Origin: Purshia tridentata
Taxonomy: Eukaryota > Streptophyta > Magnoliopsida > Rosales > Rosaceae
Reading direction: 5' to 3'
DNA: 28,247 bases
Assembly: GCA_003254885.1 (NCBI GenBank)
Contig: QANT01003889.1
Span: 1 to 28,247, forward strand
In this document: positions 8,709 through 20,723 of the stretch, in pieces
Layout: each line of letters opens with the position of its first letter
Numbering within the stretch: the first letter of the stretch is position 1
Made by a program: the position numbers and the translations under genes
Notes under the pieces: model-generated
The model's input: only the letters and a program-made list of their open reading frames with translations
Databases searched by the model: none
What the model was told of the DNA's origin: nothing

Positions 8709-11686
8709 ATGGGATGGTTCGGGGAGACCCTGAACTCCATCAAGTACATCCAGATCAGACAAGCTCTCTGCCAAGCCGTCAGTCTCGGTCCGTACGAACC
8801 CCTAACACATACGATTCACTGCACAGAAGTTTCTATTTGTTTTTAATTCACGCACAAGGAAAAATTGCATATTACTTGTTTGCTTTATGGCTCAGGCTTG
8901 ATTGTCACGTCGGCACTGATAATATGGAAAGGGTTGATGTGTATAACTCGGAGTGAATCGCCTGTGGTGGTTGTGCTCTCTGAAAGCATGGAACCTGGCT
9001 TTGCAAGGGTGAGTCTGTCAGTGCCTTTGTAAAATTCCATCTTCATATTACATAAGAATTATACCCAACAGTTCTTTATCTGTTAAGGTCCTTCTATTAT
9101 AGTTCAAAAGAGTCGCTCAAAGCATATTTCAAGCAGAAAACAAAAGTGAACGGCCTACATTTAAGTTGGTCTGAACAATTACTGTGTTTAAGTATTTCAA
9201 TTCGTTGAAAAAGCTGTATACAAGATTCTGTCAAGGGCCTAGGAGAGATGCTGATTACTTTCGTTGGATGAGATTCGGTATTCTTGTCATAACCTTATAA
9301 CACTTTTAGCTTAAAAAATAAGATTATGAATGGTCCTTGTTGCCAATTGGTGCATCTCTTCCTTTAAAAGGGGTGGGTCTTTTGTCGACCTCATGTAAGA
9401 GGAGATGTTTGAGGAGAAGGCTATCCCCTGTTTGCAGCCTACTAGCACCTAAGTTATATGACTGCCTATCAATATGCTATTTAAAACTACTGTGCTATCA
9501 CTTGCAGTTATACCAGTTATGCCACATTATTCATAGTAAAGTGCTTCACTGCTACACAGATTCATCTTTGTTTTGCCTTTAACCATGAAATATGCAGAAA
9601 CATATGTGCTTTATTTTCTTCTTATTCATTTGTTTGTTGACAAGACATGACCTTCAAATCTCTTTCAGGGTGACATTTTGTTCCTACATATGAGCAAGGA
9701 TCCTATTCGTGCTGGAGAAATTGTGGTGTTTAATGTGGATGTATGTTCCATGCTTCTTTTTTTCTCTATTCCTTCTATGGTTCATTTATTTAATTTTTTC
9801 CTATTGTTTAATCCATTTATATGAGAGTCATTTAGTATGTTTCGGCTTTGATCATATGTATATTATTATTTTTTCTTTTCTGCTTCGGAGGTTGTAGCCC
9901 TCTTGGTTCATCAGTAGAGTAAATGTTTTGACAGAGAAGATATGGTACCTGGGCAATATCTTGGCTATGAAATTCAGTTTCTCAGTTTTGTGTTGCTTTT
10001 CATATCCAATGATTATTCAGAAGTACCTTTTGGGTCATGCTACTGGCCTATGAATTTATTTTATTGTTACTTCTGCTAAAATATCTTTTGCTTTTTGTCC
10101 AGGGACGTGATATACCAATTGTTCATAGAGTAATTAAGGTAAGAATCAATGGGTTACCTTTTTCTCTTCTTTTTCCAGTATCATTCAACGTCCATCTATT
10201 TCAATTAATTACAGACAACCGATGGTTTACCTATTTTCCTGATATTCCCATGTATCAGTCTATTTTCACTTTTATATCTAGACGAAGCTGACCATCTGAG
10301 CAAAAGGGTGTCCCCTGTTTGACATCATATTACCTCCCCACATCTGAGTTTATATTCTTTTTAATGTTAATGATTGTTTCTGGTAGGTTCATGAGCGGAA
10401 AGATACTGGAGAGGTTTATATACTCACAAAAGGTACTCTCTTTTTATCTAGATTGATAGATTAGACCATTTTAATCTTTGTGTTCCTGTCAATTGTTCCC
10501 AATAATTTCTTTGCAGTTCAATCGTTCTTATATATAAAGAAAGAAAGAGAGAAAGTGAAAGAAAAAAAAGTCTTGAAGTCATTACATGATGGCATAGTAA
10601 CACCGACTAAGTTTGAAGATATTAATTTGTTTCAATATTTTAGGTTTCTTTGATCTTTTTATAATGTATGTTTATAGTAACTGTAACCTTGGTTTACTAT
10701 TTCGTAGGAGACAATAACGGTGATGATGACAGGCCACTGTATGCTCCGGGCCAGCGTTGGTTGCAACGACACCATATCATGGGGAGAGCTGCTGGGTATT
10801 TTTTATTTTGTTTTATTTTTTTTTATGACCTGTTAAGTAAAGTTTTGATAGGAAGATGTTAAGTAATTTCACTGTGAAATAATAATACTATCGAAACATA
10901 ACCTTGTTAAACTATCAGAATTGGTTATGTATGTTTTAAACATTTGATGCACCTAACATCATATACAAACTAATCTTGGGCTGGTTTACCATAGTTGATT
11001 CTACATGCATTTCATAACGTTGAAGTTATCTAGTCAAATTGGTGCATGAATGTTAAGATTGATTGCTTCTATGAAGATTGAGTAGTAGCTGAAGTTATAA
11101 ATCTGTGATGGTTCGGTTTATCCTAAACAGAGGTTTCAACAAAAAAAGAATGTGGCCTTTTTCTGCCATATATATATATTGTGTACATACATACATGCTA
11201 AAGGAGTGCTTTTCCATTTCTACCTGCTTTGTGTTTTATTTATATTTCGCTTCTCTGCAGGTTTTTGCCTTATGTTGGTTGGGTGACAATCATCATGACA
11301 GAAAAGCCAATAATCAAGGTATGCTTTTATTTGAATTTAGAATTTCTTTTCATGTGTATATCCTTCATATCCTTAAGCTAGTTGAAGGCATTCTTTCAAT
11401 TTTGCTTCTAATCATGCGTTCCTCAGTTACAAATTAAAAAGGGCCATCTTCTATGTGTAACCCGTAGGTCTCCTACGAATCTCAAAAGAGGAGAATGTTC
11501 AATCGAAATTATTAAAGAGTTTTTGCACCCAAAAATATGCCCATCTACATCCTACAAGCTTAGGAATTTAATGAAATTAAGATAGCTTCTTTTACAGAAG
11601 CTTGTCTCATATTAAACTCGTGTTTGTTCGTGCAGTACATTCTCATAGGGGCACTGGGATTGCTAGTCATAACCTCGAAGGATTAG
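8709..11686 (+). CDS. SEC11: Signal peptidase complex catalytic subunit SEC11
   Basis: Eight exons: 8709-8787, 8896-9008, 9669-9740, 10103-10138, 10387-10432, 10708-10795, 11261-11318, 11636-11686. They sum to 543 bases and 180 residues, the usual SEC11 length. The start [20 protein letters not shown] matches the family's cytosolic N-terminus. A membrane segment follows at about residues 24-43. The S26 peptidase motifs are all present: LSESMEPGF with nucleophile Ser57, [11 protein letters not shown] with His96, and [16 protein letters not shown] with the acid around Asp122. [15 protein letters not shown] and a C-terminal hydrophobic stretch ([14 protein letters not shown]) complete it. Eukaryotic ER signal peptidase uses a Ser-His-Asp arrangement rather than the bacterial Ser-Lys pair; His96 fills that place here. 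It removes signal peptides from secretory proteins in the ER membrane. Exon phases agree at every junction. Two exons are very short (36 and 46 bases). Confidence 0.97.
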
Positions 11687-13528
11687 GGATACAAGTTTCA
11701 GGAGTTCTATTAGATCTTTACCCTCTGCCATATTGTGAGGCATCATCATCAATGATTCTTACTTTTTCTCCCCTTTTCTGTATTTTTGTTTTGTCAAACA
11801 GTCTGAAAATTGCATATGGTTCTTTACAGCCTTCGTCACATAATACGTTGATCAAATAGCTGTTAACAATACATAATGGTAAATGCTGATTATATCTGTT
11901 TTAATGTAAAGGCTATTAAACAAAGACAATATGGAGGCCAAGAAGAAAAGTAGAAGACTTTTTAACAAGGTTGTGATCAATCTCTAATGTCACAATCAAC
12001 TCGTTCATTCTTAAGGTACAAGGAATGAAGATGAGTTACCAGAACATACTATTCTTCTTCTAGCACAACACAAATCACATGAGGAATAACTATCTCACCA
12101 TGCAAAACCACTTCCAAACATAATGCCGTTAATACAGAAACCAGACAAGCTTCATTCTTGTACCAGTTTGAAATACAGAAACTACTTTCATGTATTCATC
12201 ATAAAAATCGTAACCATGCATGGACTATCTTGGTACACATACCCCCACACGGTAAATTGTAAAGTTTTTCCAAAGAGTATGTATTGAACATGATATGTAA
12301 CAGTAACAATACCGTAACTTACATACTAGCTAATTGCATCCGTGATTATGCATACACAGCAAGCATCAGTTAAATAGACAATTTTACAAAAATTCATTGT
12401 GCATATATAGTCTAAAGAATAGAGAATAGAGAATAGAGAATGTGTGCAGGCTGCAGACACTGTCAAGTTTTAATAAGTAGAACTCCAAAATTTGCAGCTA
12501 TTATCTCTCATCTCTTGTGCCCCCGTGCATCATCTGCAACAAGAATACTGAAAGATTGGCACCAAACGAGCAATCTGCAAGAGAGAAAAAACAATGCAAA
12601 CTACATTAGAATTTCAAACCACCATTATAACAACAACAACAAAAAAAAAGGAATATTGCGTCAACACAAACACTACATCCCTAGGAACATGATAACACTA
12701 AAATATTTTGGTAAAGTATTATCATTTATGCTCATCTTATTCCTTTGTGTAAGGGTAACACTTTGTAAAATTCATATTAGCTCCACTTTATTAATGTTTA
12801 CTGACCAACTTCTTCTCTCTTTTACAATTGGACTAGACTAGCCCTAACTCAACTTCATACCAGCTGCAGCTGGTAACAAATTTTTTTTTCCTTCAAAAGT
12901 ATATACATGCAAACTATATATTCACACAGGTAAATGACAAGAGCTATCAGTGTTGTTTCAAAATTCCATAACAGAAACCATAGAATAGCAAACAAAACCT
13001 TGTTGTCAAACACAGCAGTGCATCGCCCAAAGAAGAGTGGAAAAAAGAAAAAGGGTCTGCAATGAGTCATAATACTAGAATTCATCAGAACTCCACCATA
13101 CATACGCTGATTCAACCTTTCAAAACATTATCATCTCTCAAGAATTCAGACATGTTCATAACGATCTAGCATGCATATGACCTCTTTCAAGTGATGAATT
13201 CGCAGGTGCAGTATGGTTCTAAGTTATTCTAGTAAGGGAAACTATACAAAATAATCCATAACTCGAGCCATAGATCAATAACTGATCACACACAGAACAC
13301 TAACTTGAGCAAATTATCAATAATAAACATATTTCTGGGAAAAAGACAAACCCTTAAAAGAGAAAAAAAAGAAAGAAAGTAATATCTGGTGAATCTATCC
13401 ATTGGGTATTTGCATGCTTAAGCATAGCATCACTTATTGCACATTTCCTCACTAGTTTTCTCTAGTATAGACATAATTTTGAATCATCTAGAACAAATAT
13501 AGCAGGATAGGACCTTCAGTTGAAGAAG
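11687..13528. other. Long gap between SEC11 and DnaJ genes
   Basis: The first part should be the SEC11 3' untranslated region and the last part the 3' flank of the minus-strand DnaJ gene. In between I find no protein-like frame; the longest open frame (12440-12841, +) is rich in His, Asn and Lys and has no recognisable motif. Several AG sites preceded by pyrimidine tracts on the minus strand around 12530-12590 could be splice acceptors of an untranslated exon, but I cannot support a transcript. Confidence 0.45.
12416..12441. repeat. Short tandem repeat (AGAATAG) x3.7
   Basis: Three perfect copies of AGAATAG followed by AGAAT. A simple microsatellite-type repeat. Confidence 0.85.
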
Positions 13529-14635
13529 TTAAGCTGCCGACTCAGCTGCCGACTCGAACCGCTGCAACATCTCACAATGTGGTGTTTCACGAACAAATCC
13601 CCACTGGCGGCGCTGCAGCTCCAGCCGACAATTCTCTGAAAGAATACGGAAATATTCTCTCTCAATCACTTGTTCTAAGGTGACGCGTTCTGAGCTACCT
13701 GATGGATAATCTTGCTCAAACTTGGTTGACTTAACATAAAAATTAACACCCTTTTCTGTGGTAAAGCGGTATTCATAGGGATAGGACCTCTGAAGGGCAT
13801 AGATTGGGTCCGAAGATGGCATAAAGTTCAGAATCAGAATAAGCAACACAGGCAGCAACTGAATTAGAGTCCGAATATTGAACCCACCAGAGCCATGATC
13901 AACAGGTCTCGGTCCCATTCCAGTGCCAAAACTGAATCCACGAAACTGGGTTGCCGGAGCCATTCCTCCGAAGAAGAAATTTCTAAAGATCTCCTCTGCA
14001 TCAACATCGTTATCATAAAAACCATTAAATCCATGTGCCCCGTGGTGCCTCGAAGCACGCCTCTCGTAAACAGGTTCATCCGAGCCAGAAACATCATATT
14101 TCCTCCTACTCTCTGGATTGCTAAGACACTGAAAAGCCTTCGATACTGCCTTAAAGGCCTCCTCAGCACCCGGTGCTTTGTTCTTATCGGGATGAACCTT
14201 CAAAGACAGCTTCCTATAAGCCTTTCGAACATCTTCAACAGTGCAACTCTTCTCTACCCCCAAAATGTCATAGTAATCCTTCTTCTTCTTAAGTTGCCTC
14301 ACAATCGTAATCTGCTCCTCCGTGTACACCGCAGACGGTGATGTCGTAGAGGACGATGAAGACCCAGTTGCCGGAACCCTACGGCGAACCGAGGGTTGAT
14401 CGGACGGCTTAGCTGAAGGCGACCCAGATGGCCCATTCGCGGACCCACCTGCATCTGAAGCCGACTGAGGATCGGACTCTTTCTCAATCGACGATAATAG
14501 ATCGTCGATGGGTAGTGTCGGATCGAGACGGCGAGCTTTACTTAGGAATTTGAGGGCACGGGTCCGATTCCCAGCTTCCAAAGCTTCCTTCCCAATTTTG
14601 AAGCATTTCAAAGCATCGTCTTTGTTTCCATCCAT
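13529..14635 (-). CDS. ER-type DnaJ (J-domain) protein with membrane anchor and DUF1977
   Basis: An uninterrupted 368-residue frame. I start it at the ATG giving [19 protein letters not shown], the family's conserved beginning; the frame is open for nine more codons but without an upstream ATG. Order of parts: N-terminal helical region 1-55 (TPR-like), Ser/Pro-rich linker 56-103, J domain about 120-185 with HPD at 148-150 ([22 protein letters not shown]), a Gly/Phe-rich stretch around 200-250, one membrane segment about 257-270 ([12 protein letters not shown]), then DUF1977 to the end. This matches the DNAJB12/DNAJB14-like plant group (Arabidopsis chaperone protein dnaJ 49 type). The J domain faces the cytosol from the ER membrane and stimulates Hsp70 in ER protein quality control. 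An intron in the leader is likely at 14673-14831 (GTAAGT donor, polypyrimidine-AG acceptor). The gene is divergent from RRS1. Confidence 0.93.
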   Translation of the reverse strand: MDGNKDDALKCFKIGKEALEAGNRTRALKFLSKARRLDPTLPIDDLLSSIEKESDPQSASDAGGSANGPSGSPSAKPSDQPSVRRRVPATGSSSSSTTSPSAVYTEEQITIVRQLKKKKDYYDILGVEKSCTVEDVRKAYRKLSLKVHPDKNKAPGAEEAFKAVSKAFQCLSNPESRRKYDVSGSDEPVYERRASRHHGAHGFNGFYDNDVDAEEIFRNFFFGGMAPATQFRGFSFGTGMGPRPVDHGSGGFNIRTLIQLLPVLLILILNFMPSSDPIYALQRSYPYEYRFTTEKGVNFYVKSTKFEQDYPSGSSERVTLEQVIEREYFRILSENCRLELQRRQWGFVRETPHCEMLQRFESAAESAA

Positions 14636-14672
14636 CTCAAACTTCTCAGACGACAAAACCAAACAATCCCCA

Positions 14673-14831
14673 CTAAAAAAAATCCAAGAGAACTAGGCCA
14701 GTAAGAAAAAAGAAAAATGATTGGGTTTTACCAACACGAACCCCATCAAAGAAATTTCAATGTTTGAATTGGAAATTGAATTTATTTGACTAGAGCAATG
14801 AAATTGAACAATTTTGGGAAATTGAACTTAC
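14673..14831 (-). other. Probable 5' UTR intron of the DnaJ gene
   Basis: On the minus strand, CTTT/GTAAGT at 14831 is a strong donor. An AG preceded by a run of eight Ts ends at 14673, 37 bases before the start codon. Length 159 bp, typical for plants. Leader introns often raise expression, but that effect here is inference. Confidence 0.6.
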
Positions 14832-15101
14832 AAAGGAGATGGATCTGAAGGAGATGAGTTCTGGGGATTGATTGATTACCGAGTCTTGTAGATTTTGATC
14901 GAATTAGGGTTTTAAGATTTGGGAGATTTTCTTTCCATTAAGGAAATGGTTTGGGGAATTTGAGGCACAGTCCGATACGGTGGGGTTTGTTGGTGGAAGG
15001 ATGGAAGCGAAATTCTTCATTGTATAGTCTGGTAATTTCAACTGTTAAGGACGTGTTTGGGTGACCGAGTTTGAAAAGTCGTTACTTTTTAATTTGCCCA
15101 A

Positions 15102-15190
15102 AGCCCAAAACCCTCTGACCCAAAAAATTAAGGCCCAGCAAAACTAAAGTTTAATGTCCGTGGCCCATTTGGCCCAATACATAAACCCTA
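15102..15190 (+). promoter_or_regulatory. RRS1 promoter: four site II elements and a telo box
   Basis: Site II hexamers lie at 15102-15107 (AGCCCA), 15132-15137, 15162-15167 and 15171-15176 (all GGCCCA). A telo box AAACCCTA follows at 15183-15190, about 75 bp before the RRS1 start codon. This pairing is established in plant promoters of ribosomal-protein and ribosome-assembly genes. The same DNA lies upstream of the divergent DnaJ gene and could serve both. Confidence 0.75.
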
Positions 15191-15265
15191 TGATGATGCT
15201 GTCTGTCTTCTTCTTTCTTCTATAGCTCTCAAGTGGCGAGCTGCATAACCAAAGAGGTCGCAGTA

Positions 15266-17866
15266 ATGGAGACCCCGTTAACTACAGAGGTCGCCGGAAT
15301 GGAGATGGAGACCCAGAAGCAGTTTCAAGTCGACCTCGGAAATCTCATGGCCTTCAACCCGCATCACAACTTCTCCTCCATCCCCTCCTCCAGGTTTGGT
15401 TTTTTTATTTTTTATAATTATTTTATGTATTTTTGTTTTTAAGTTCTTCCATACTAGTAGGTTTGTGACTTTTAGCTTCTGAGAACCTTTTTTGGCTGTT
15501 TGGGTTTCGGAATAAATGGTTACTGAATTAAAATTTTAATATTTTGAAGTTTAATTATCAACTATGTACTGTGTACTCGATTCTTTGTTAGTTAATTCAA
15601 TTTCTGAACGTGTAAAAATGTTCTGGTATTGGGTATGGGTTTCAGTTTTTATTTTTCTCTAGTTTATGTTGGCAATGATAGATCTTTATTTAGTTATTCA
15701 ATCTGATTTTAAAATGTTTTAATCTGTGAGTGATTTTTCTTATTTTATTTGTATGTTTTTCATTAAATTTAGGGGGGAATTAGTGAAGGAGTGTCTGACA
15801 AAAGCCACTGAGTTAGTTCAAGCTATTGCGGATAATATTTTCAACTTACCTTCAACTGAAGACATAGATGGTCCCCTTGTGAAGTTGCCTCCTCCAGCAA
15901 CTAGATTGCCCAGAGAGAAGCATGTAAGTGATTGGTCTCAGTTTATGATGTTCCAACACTGTCTTTCGCATACACACTGAAATTTGACTGAATAACCAAT
16001 ACCCCTTCTGTTGTACTTGGCTGCACATGAAAAGATGCCTTGTTAGTTTTTTCCAAGAGGAGAAATTAACTACATATTTGCTTTGGATTTTAAATACATA
16101 TATAGTGCTTCATTATCTGTCACTTGAAAATAAGTGGATTAATAGTTCAAGGTAATTGGTTCTTAAATATGCAAGGGAGACGATGGAAGTAATTGCAGCT
16201 GGTTTTTTTCTGTAACTGAATTTATGAATTGCTATTTTTTTTTAGCATAAACACTTGACTGCCAATTGCATATTCTTTTGTTTTCTACAGCTGCCAAAGC
16301 CTAAACCTCCTACAAAATGGGAATCGTTTGCCAAAGCAAAAGGTTAGTCATTTCTGTATGGCAGTTATATAAATGAAACAGTTTTCTATTTTTTTCTTTT
16401 TCCCCACCGAAGGCTCTGTTTGAGGTTGGGTATATGTGGGCTTATGGGCCTTGAGATCATTAAATTGACCCATTGTAAGATTTTGCATTGGATTATGATA
16501 TCGCAAACCTGAACTTGTATGTGTTGTTGATATTGTTTTGAGATTTCATATAGGTATCAATAAGCGTAAAAAAGACAAGATTGCATATGATGAGCTGACT
16601 CAGTCTTGGAAACGTCGCTTTGGCTATGATCGTGCAAATGATGAGGATAATGTACCTATCATTGAGGCGAAGATGACTGATGGTAATGAATTCAAACCCT
16701 TGATGGTTTCAAAAGAGTCATCATTTTCTTTTAGCATGATTTTGAATAACAATATTGAAGATAATACTTGTAATTTTTAACCACTGATTATTTTAGAAGC
16801 ACTGAAATGCTATATTTTGTCAAAATGACCTGAAATTGATCTCCATGGTCTTTTGTTGTCACTTTTTGCAGTGCCAGGGGAGGATCCTTTTGCTAAAAGA
16901 CGAGAAGATAAAAAGAAACGAGTTGAAAAGCAAGACAGAAATAGGTTGCAGAACTTGAAGCAAGCTGCAAAAGTTGGTGCTTTGCCAAGGTTTTGCTCTT
17001 TAACTTCTCATTGGTATTCAAAGTATAGATAGTTCATCATTGGTTAAACCAGCGGGCTGCATAGACGTCCAATGTGGTCATCTGTAACTACAAAATCTGT
17101 CTATGAGATCCAGAAATTTTTAATAAGCTACCCTTAATAATGAAGTTCACACTTCAGGTGCTTTTATCTTATTATGTTTCTCTTGCATTGCAACTTGAGC
17201 CTAAGCAAACCCTTTCTGCAGCCATGTTCAACTAGCTGCTACAGCGTTGCCCATAACAGGAACCCATGCTGCGCCCAGGAAGGTTACTAAAGACGAACTG
17301 GGGAATGTAGCTGGAATAGCATCAACTGCAACAGCCAGTGGTGGAAAATTTGACAAGAAAGTGCCAGGGGAAAAGCCTGCTAAACATAAAGGAAAGTTTC
17401 GCAAGGTATGCATTCTCATTCTAGCCTTGTACAAGTAATCGTTGCAAATCATGATAAAATCTCAAGTACTTTACCCTCTTTTTTTGGTTTTTGCATTCAG
17501 TTTTTACCAGTTGTAGAAGGAAAAGGGAAACTCTCGCAAGAGCAGGAGCAAACAGAAAAAGTTTTGAACAAGCTAATCTCTAAGAATTCTCATGAGATAT
17601 TCAACGTTGACAAGGTTCAATTTACTCTCAGTTGGCATCGGATTTTTTCGTCTGCTTTTTAGTCAATTTGAGTTCCACTTGTTAACTGAATATTTTTTGT
17701 GACACAGGCTGTTAACATGTATAATGTGAAGAAAGAGAAGAAACGAAATAACAGACAGGACAGAAAGGAGAGATCTCCAGCAACCTCAAGCAAGTTGAAA
17801 CCGAAGAAGAACCTTCAGAAGAAGCCATTAAAGAAGGGATCTTCAAAGAAAGGCAAGGGAAAATGA
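15266..17866 (+). CDS. RRS1: Ribosome biogenesis regulatory protein RRS1
   Basis: Eight exons: 15266-15393, 15773-15923, 16291-16342, 16554-16682, 16872-16989, 17222-17405, 17501-17614, 17708-17866. They total 1035 bases and 344 residues. The first ATG in the frame is used ([18 protein letters not shown]). Conserved RRS1 segments are all present: [33 protein letters not shown], the Pro/Arg block [43 protein letters not shown], and [21 protein letters not shown]. The C-terminal 50 residues are strongly basic ([15 protein letters not shown]), suiting nucleolar targeting and rRNA binding. With RPF2, RRS1 brings the 5S RNP into the pre-60S particle in the nucleolus. The length is close to plant and animal homologues and longer than the yeast protein. 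Exon phases agree throughout. Confidence 0.95.
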
Positions 17867-18785
17867 AATTATTGTTAGCGATGACAGTGATAAGCTGGTT
17901 GAGTTTTGTAGTAGGTTCTTCAAGTTTAATTATTTGGAATCAAAGGTTTTTATGTAAGACTGATTTATTTTTCAGGAGAAAAGTATTCTCTCTCTCTAGC
18001 ACATATCTCCTTGGAGATATTGATTTCCAAGTTCATGAAACATATCCACGTGTAGTTTAATGAGTCTTCTAAGCAAAACTTTATCTAATATTACTTATGT
18101 CCCAAACAACTCCCGACCAAGTATCAATTTTATCTGAATCTCGTGGCCTTAAAAAGTACGCAGAGTGACAGAATTATGAGATCACTTATCTATACAGACC
18201 AAAATGTATAATTCGTATAATAGAAGTTAGGTTCAAATCATATTATAAGAAAACAAAAAATAATAATGATTGTAGAGGGATTATAAACCACATAAAAAAT
18301 GGAGTGATCATGTTTCTTTTTTTCTCAACACAAAAATCAAAGCTTTAAAGTTTAAACCCATTTATTCCCACTTTGCCAAAAGAGTCTAATATAACCGACC
18401 GTCCTAGTGTTGGCAGCAAGACACCTGTTTCTCATAGCCACAAAGAAACAAGGGCCAAACCAATGCAGAAGGCGTAATACTCAAGACACCATCCTTCTAT
18501 ACTCTGTCCTGACTGCAGAGGGAGAAAGAGAGAGCCTTTGTTGTTGTTTGTTCTTCATGCTGCATGCAGACCATTTGACAATCTCTATATAACAAATATC
18601 TCATATAGATGGATTATGCTCTCTTATTCCACTAAAGATACCTCCTTTTTCCAATTTGTTGACACCCTCTAAGCCAACCAACCTTTTTCTGCTTAAAATT
18701 TCATCTTTAATTGTTTCTATAAGCAAAAGTGGTTCATACACATTGGAAGCTTGAAGAAGATATCACAGTTTCAAGCTTTGGATTA
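17867..18785. other. Intergenic region, RRS1 3' flank and carrier-gene leader
   Basis: No gene seen. The last ~200 bases probably contain the leader of the downstream carrier gene. A nine-codon upstream frame (ATG at 18609-18611, stop TAA) lies in it, but the transcript start is unknown. Confidence 0.45.
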
Positions 18786-20387
18786 ATGGGTAGAAGAAGA
18801 TTGGAGCGCAGAAGCTTTCTAGGTATTCAACATGCGAATAAAGATGTTGTATTCTCTTGTTCTGAAAGAAGTACTTCTCATGTTGGTGGCTTATTTGCAA
18901 GCGTTGGTCAAGTAGTAAGGGGATTTGGTATTTTACCCAGTCCCCAGAATCATAGAGACGATGGCACAAAGCTTCTGAGCTCAACGTACATGAAGTATGT
19001 GCAAATTCCAGATTCGGGTTTACGGGTTGGTGGGGTTGATGAATTGGTGAAAGCAAAAGTATTGGAGGTTGGAGAAGAAGAGGTGGTGAAGAAGAAGAAC
19101 AGAAGGGGTGGTTTGAAATGGACAATTAAGATTGGGAATGCATCACTAGGAAGGTTTCTCAGTGGGGCAATAGCAGGTGTTGTGTCAAGGACTGCGGTTG
19201 CACCAATAGAGACGATTAAGACCCATTTGATGGTGGGGAGCTGTGGCCACTCCACCACTGAAGTATTTCAATCTATCATGAAAACTGAAGGATGGCAAGG
19301 CTTATTTAGGGGTACTTTGGTCAATGTCATCCGAGTTGCCCCAAGCAAGGGTATTGAGGTATTCAAGAATACTGTGTTTTACATTTGAATTTTGATATTT
19401 GACATGAAATGTTTGACCATATATTCTCGTTGGTCTCTGATTGATTGAATAACTTACATAAAATTTTGCTGGAAGACTTGTTTGAACAATGTTTCACTCG
19501 GTATGGATGCATCCTCTTAGTTCAGCGAGCATATGAAAACAATTGTATTACATGAAAGAATGTTTTCAGCACTGCCCTTCTTGCATATCTAAGTACTTCA
19601 TATTTATGAACTAACTATTTTGGCATTCAATCTTTACATATTAAAATGTTTTATGATGGAACCTGTGTGCAGTTATTTGCTTATGATACGGTTAAGAAGC
19701 ACTTGACTCGACCTGGGGAAGAGCTGAAAATCCCTATTCCTGCTTCATCAATTGCAGGGGCTGTTGCTGGGTTTAGCTCAACCTTGTGTACATACCCTCT
19801 GGAGCTGTTAAAAACAAGATTAACTGTTCAGGTAAACTCAGAGCCTGAAAAAGGATTGAATTTATTGGCTTGTTTTCTATGCCTTGGTTCTCAGATTTAT
19901 TTGATTGCAGAGAGGACTGTACAAGAACTTTTTGGATGCATTTTCTAAAATTGTCCAAGAGGAGGGACCTGCAGAACTATACAGAGGCCTCACCCCAAGT
20001 TTGATTGGAGTAATCCCATATGCTGCCACCAATTATTTTGCTTATGATGCACTGTCAAAAGCTTACAAGAAAGCTTTCAAAAAGGAGGAAATTGGAAATA
20101 TAATGACTCTCTTGATTGGGTCAGCAGCTGCTTCAATTTCAAGCAGTGCAACTTTCCCACTTGAGGTGGCTAGGAAGCACATGCAGGCTGGAGCTCTCAA
20201 TGGGAGACAGTACAAGCACATACTTGATGCTCTTGCCAGCGTACTTGCTAATGAAGGGCTTCCTGGTCTGTACAGAGGGTTGGGACCAAGCTGCTTGAAA
20301 TTGGTCCCTGCTTCTGGGATATCCTTCATGTGCTACGAGGCATGCAAGAGGATACTGACCCAGGAGGAAAAATCCGACTTGCTGTAA
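18786..20387 (+). CDS. Mitochondrial carrier family protein, BT1-like (adenine nucleotide transporter type)
   Basis: Three exons: 18786-19358, 19673-19831, 19911-20387, giving 402 residues. The start is the first in-frame ATG after a stop at 18720. About 115 residues of non-conserved, Arg/Ser-rich then acidic N-terminal extension precede three mitochondrial-carrier repeats. Each repeat has the PX(D/E)XX(K/R) signature: PIETIKT (from Pro140), YPLELLKTRL (near 232), FPLEVARKH (near 327). The matching RG motifs are GLFRG, ELYRG and GLYRG. The closest family by eye is BRITTLE1/BT1-like (ADP-glucose or adenine nucleotide transporters of plastid and mitochondrion); I think it resembles Arabidopsis BTL1 (At3g20240), from memory. 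Substrate and organelle cannot be fixed from sequence alone. The six expected membrane helices are present as pairs in the three repeats. Phase is zero at both junctions. Confidence 0.9.
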
Positions 20388-20723
20388 GAGGCAGAGTTTG
20401 CAATTTTGACTCGTTTGAAAAGTTGATTGTTTTTAGTTCATACAGTTTCTTGGAAGAGGTACACAGAGTGTTGCCTCACTATATTGCACTTTTCAACTAA
20501 GAGCAAAAAATTTGATTCATTTCCTTCTGGTATCATAACAATTATCAAATTCAACAAATTTGGGAATGTAGATGTAAACCTTTCTCGAAATAATCAAATG
20601 AAAGCTCCTAACATGAAATTTTCTTGATTATGGAACTCATCCGAGCAACAGAAATTCAGATGCCAACAAACAATACAAGAGCCCATGTGACAGTATGATA
20701 CAGGAAAAAATGCAACTCCCATT

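Noticed and set aside
12440..12841. 133-codon open frame on the plus strand
   Set aside because: Low-complexity His/Asn/Lys composition from AT-rich DNA, no motif, and no splice or promoter context; likely chance.
13895..14341. 148-codon plus-strand frame opposite the DnaJ gene
   Set aside because: Antisense shadow of a clear coding exon with no independent motif.
14636..14662. Upstream extension of the DnaJ frame by nine codons
   Set aside because: It begins at TTG, not ATG, and lies inside the probable leader; the family's conserved start MDGNKDD is at the downstream ATG.
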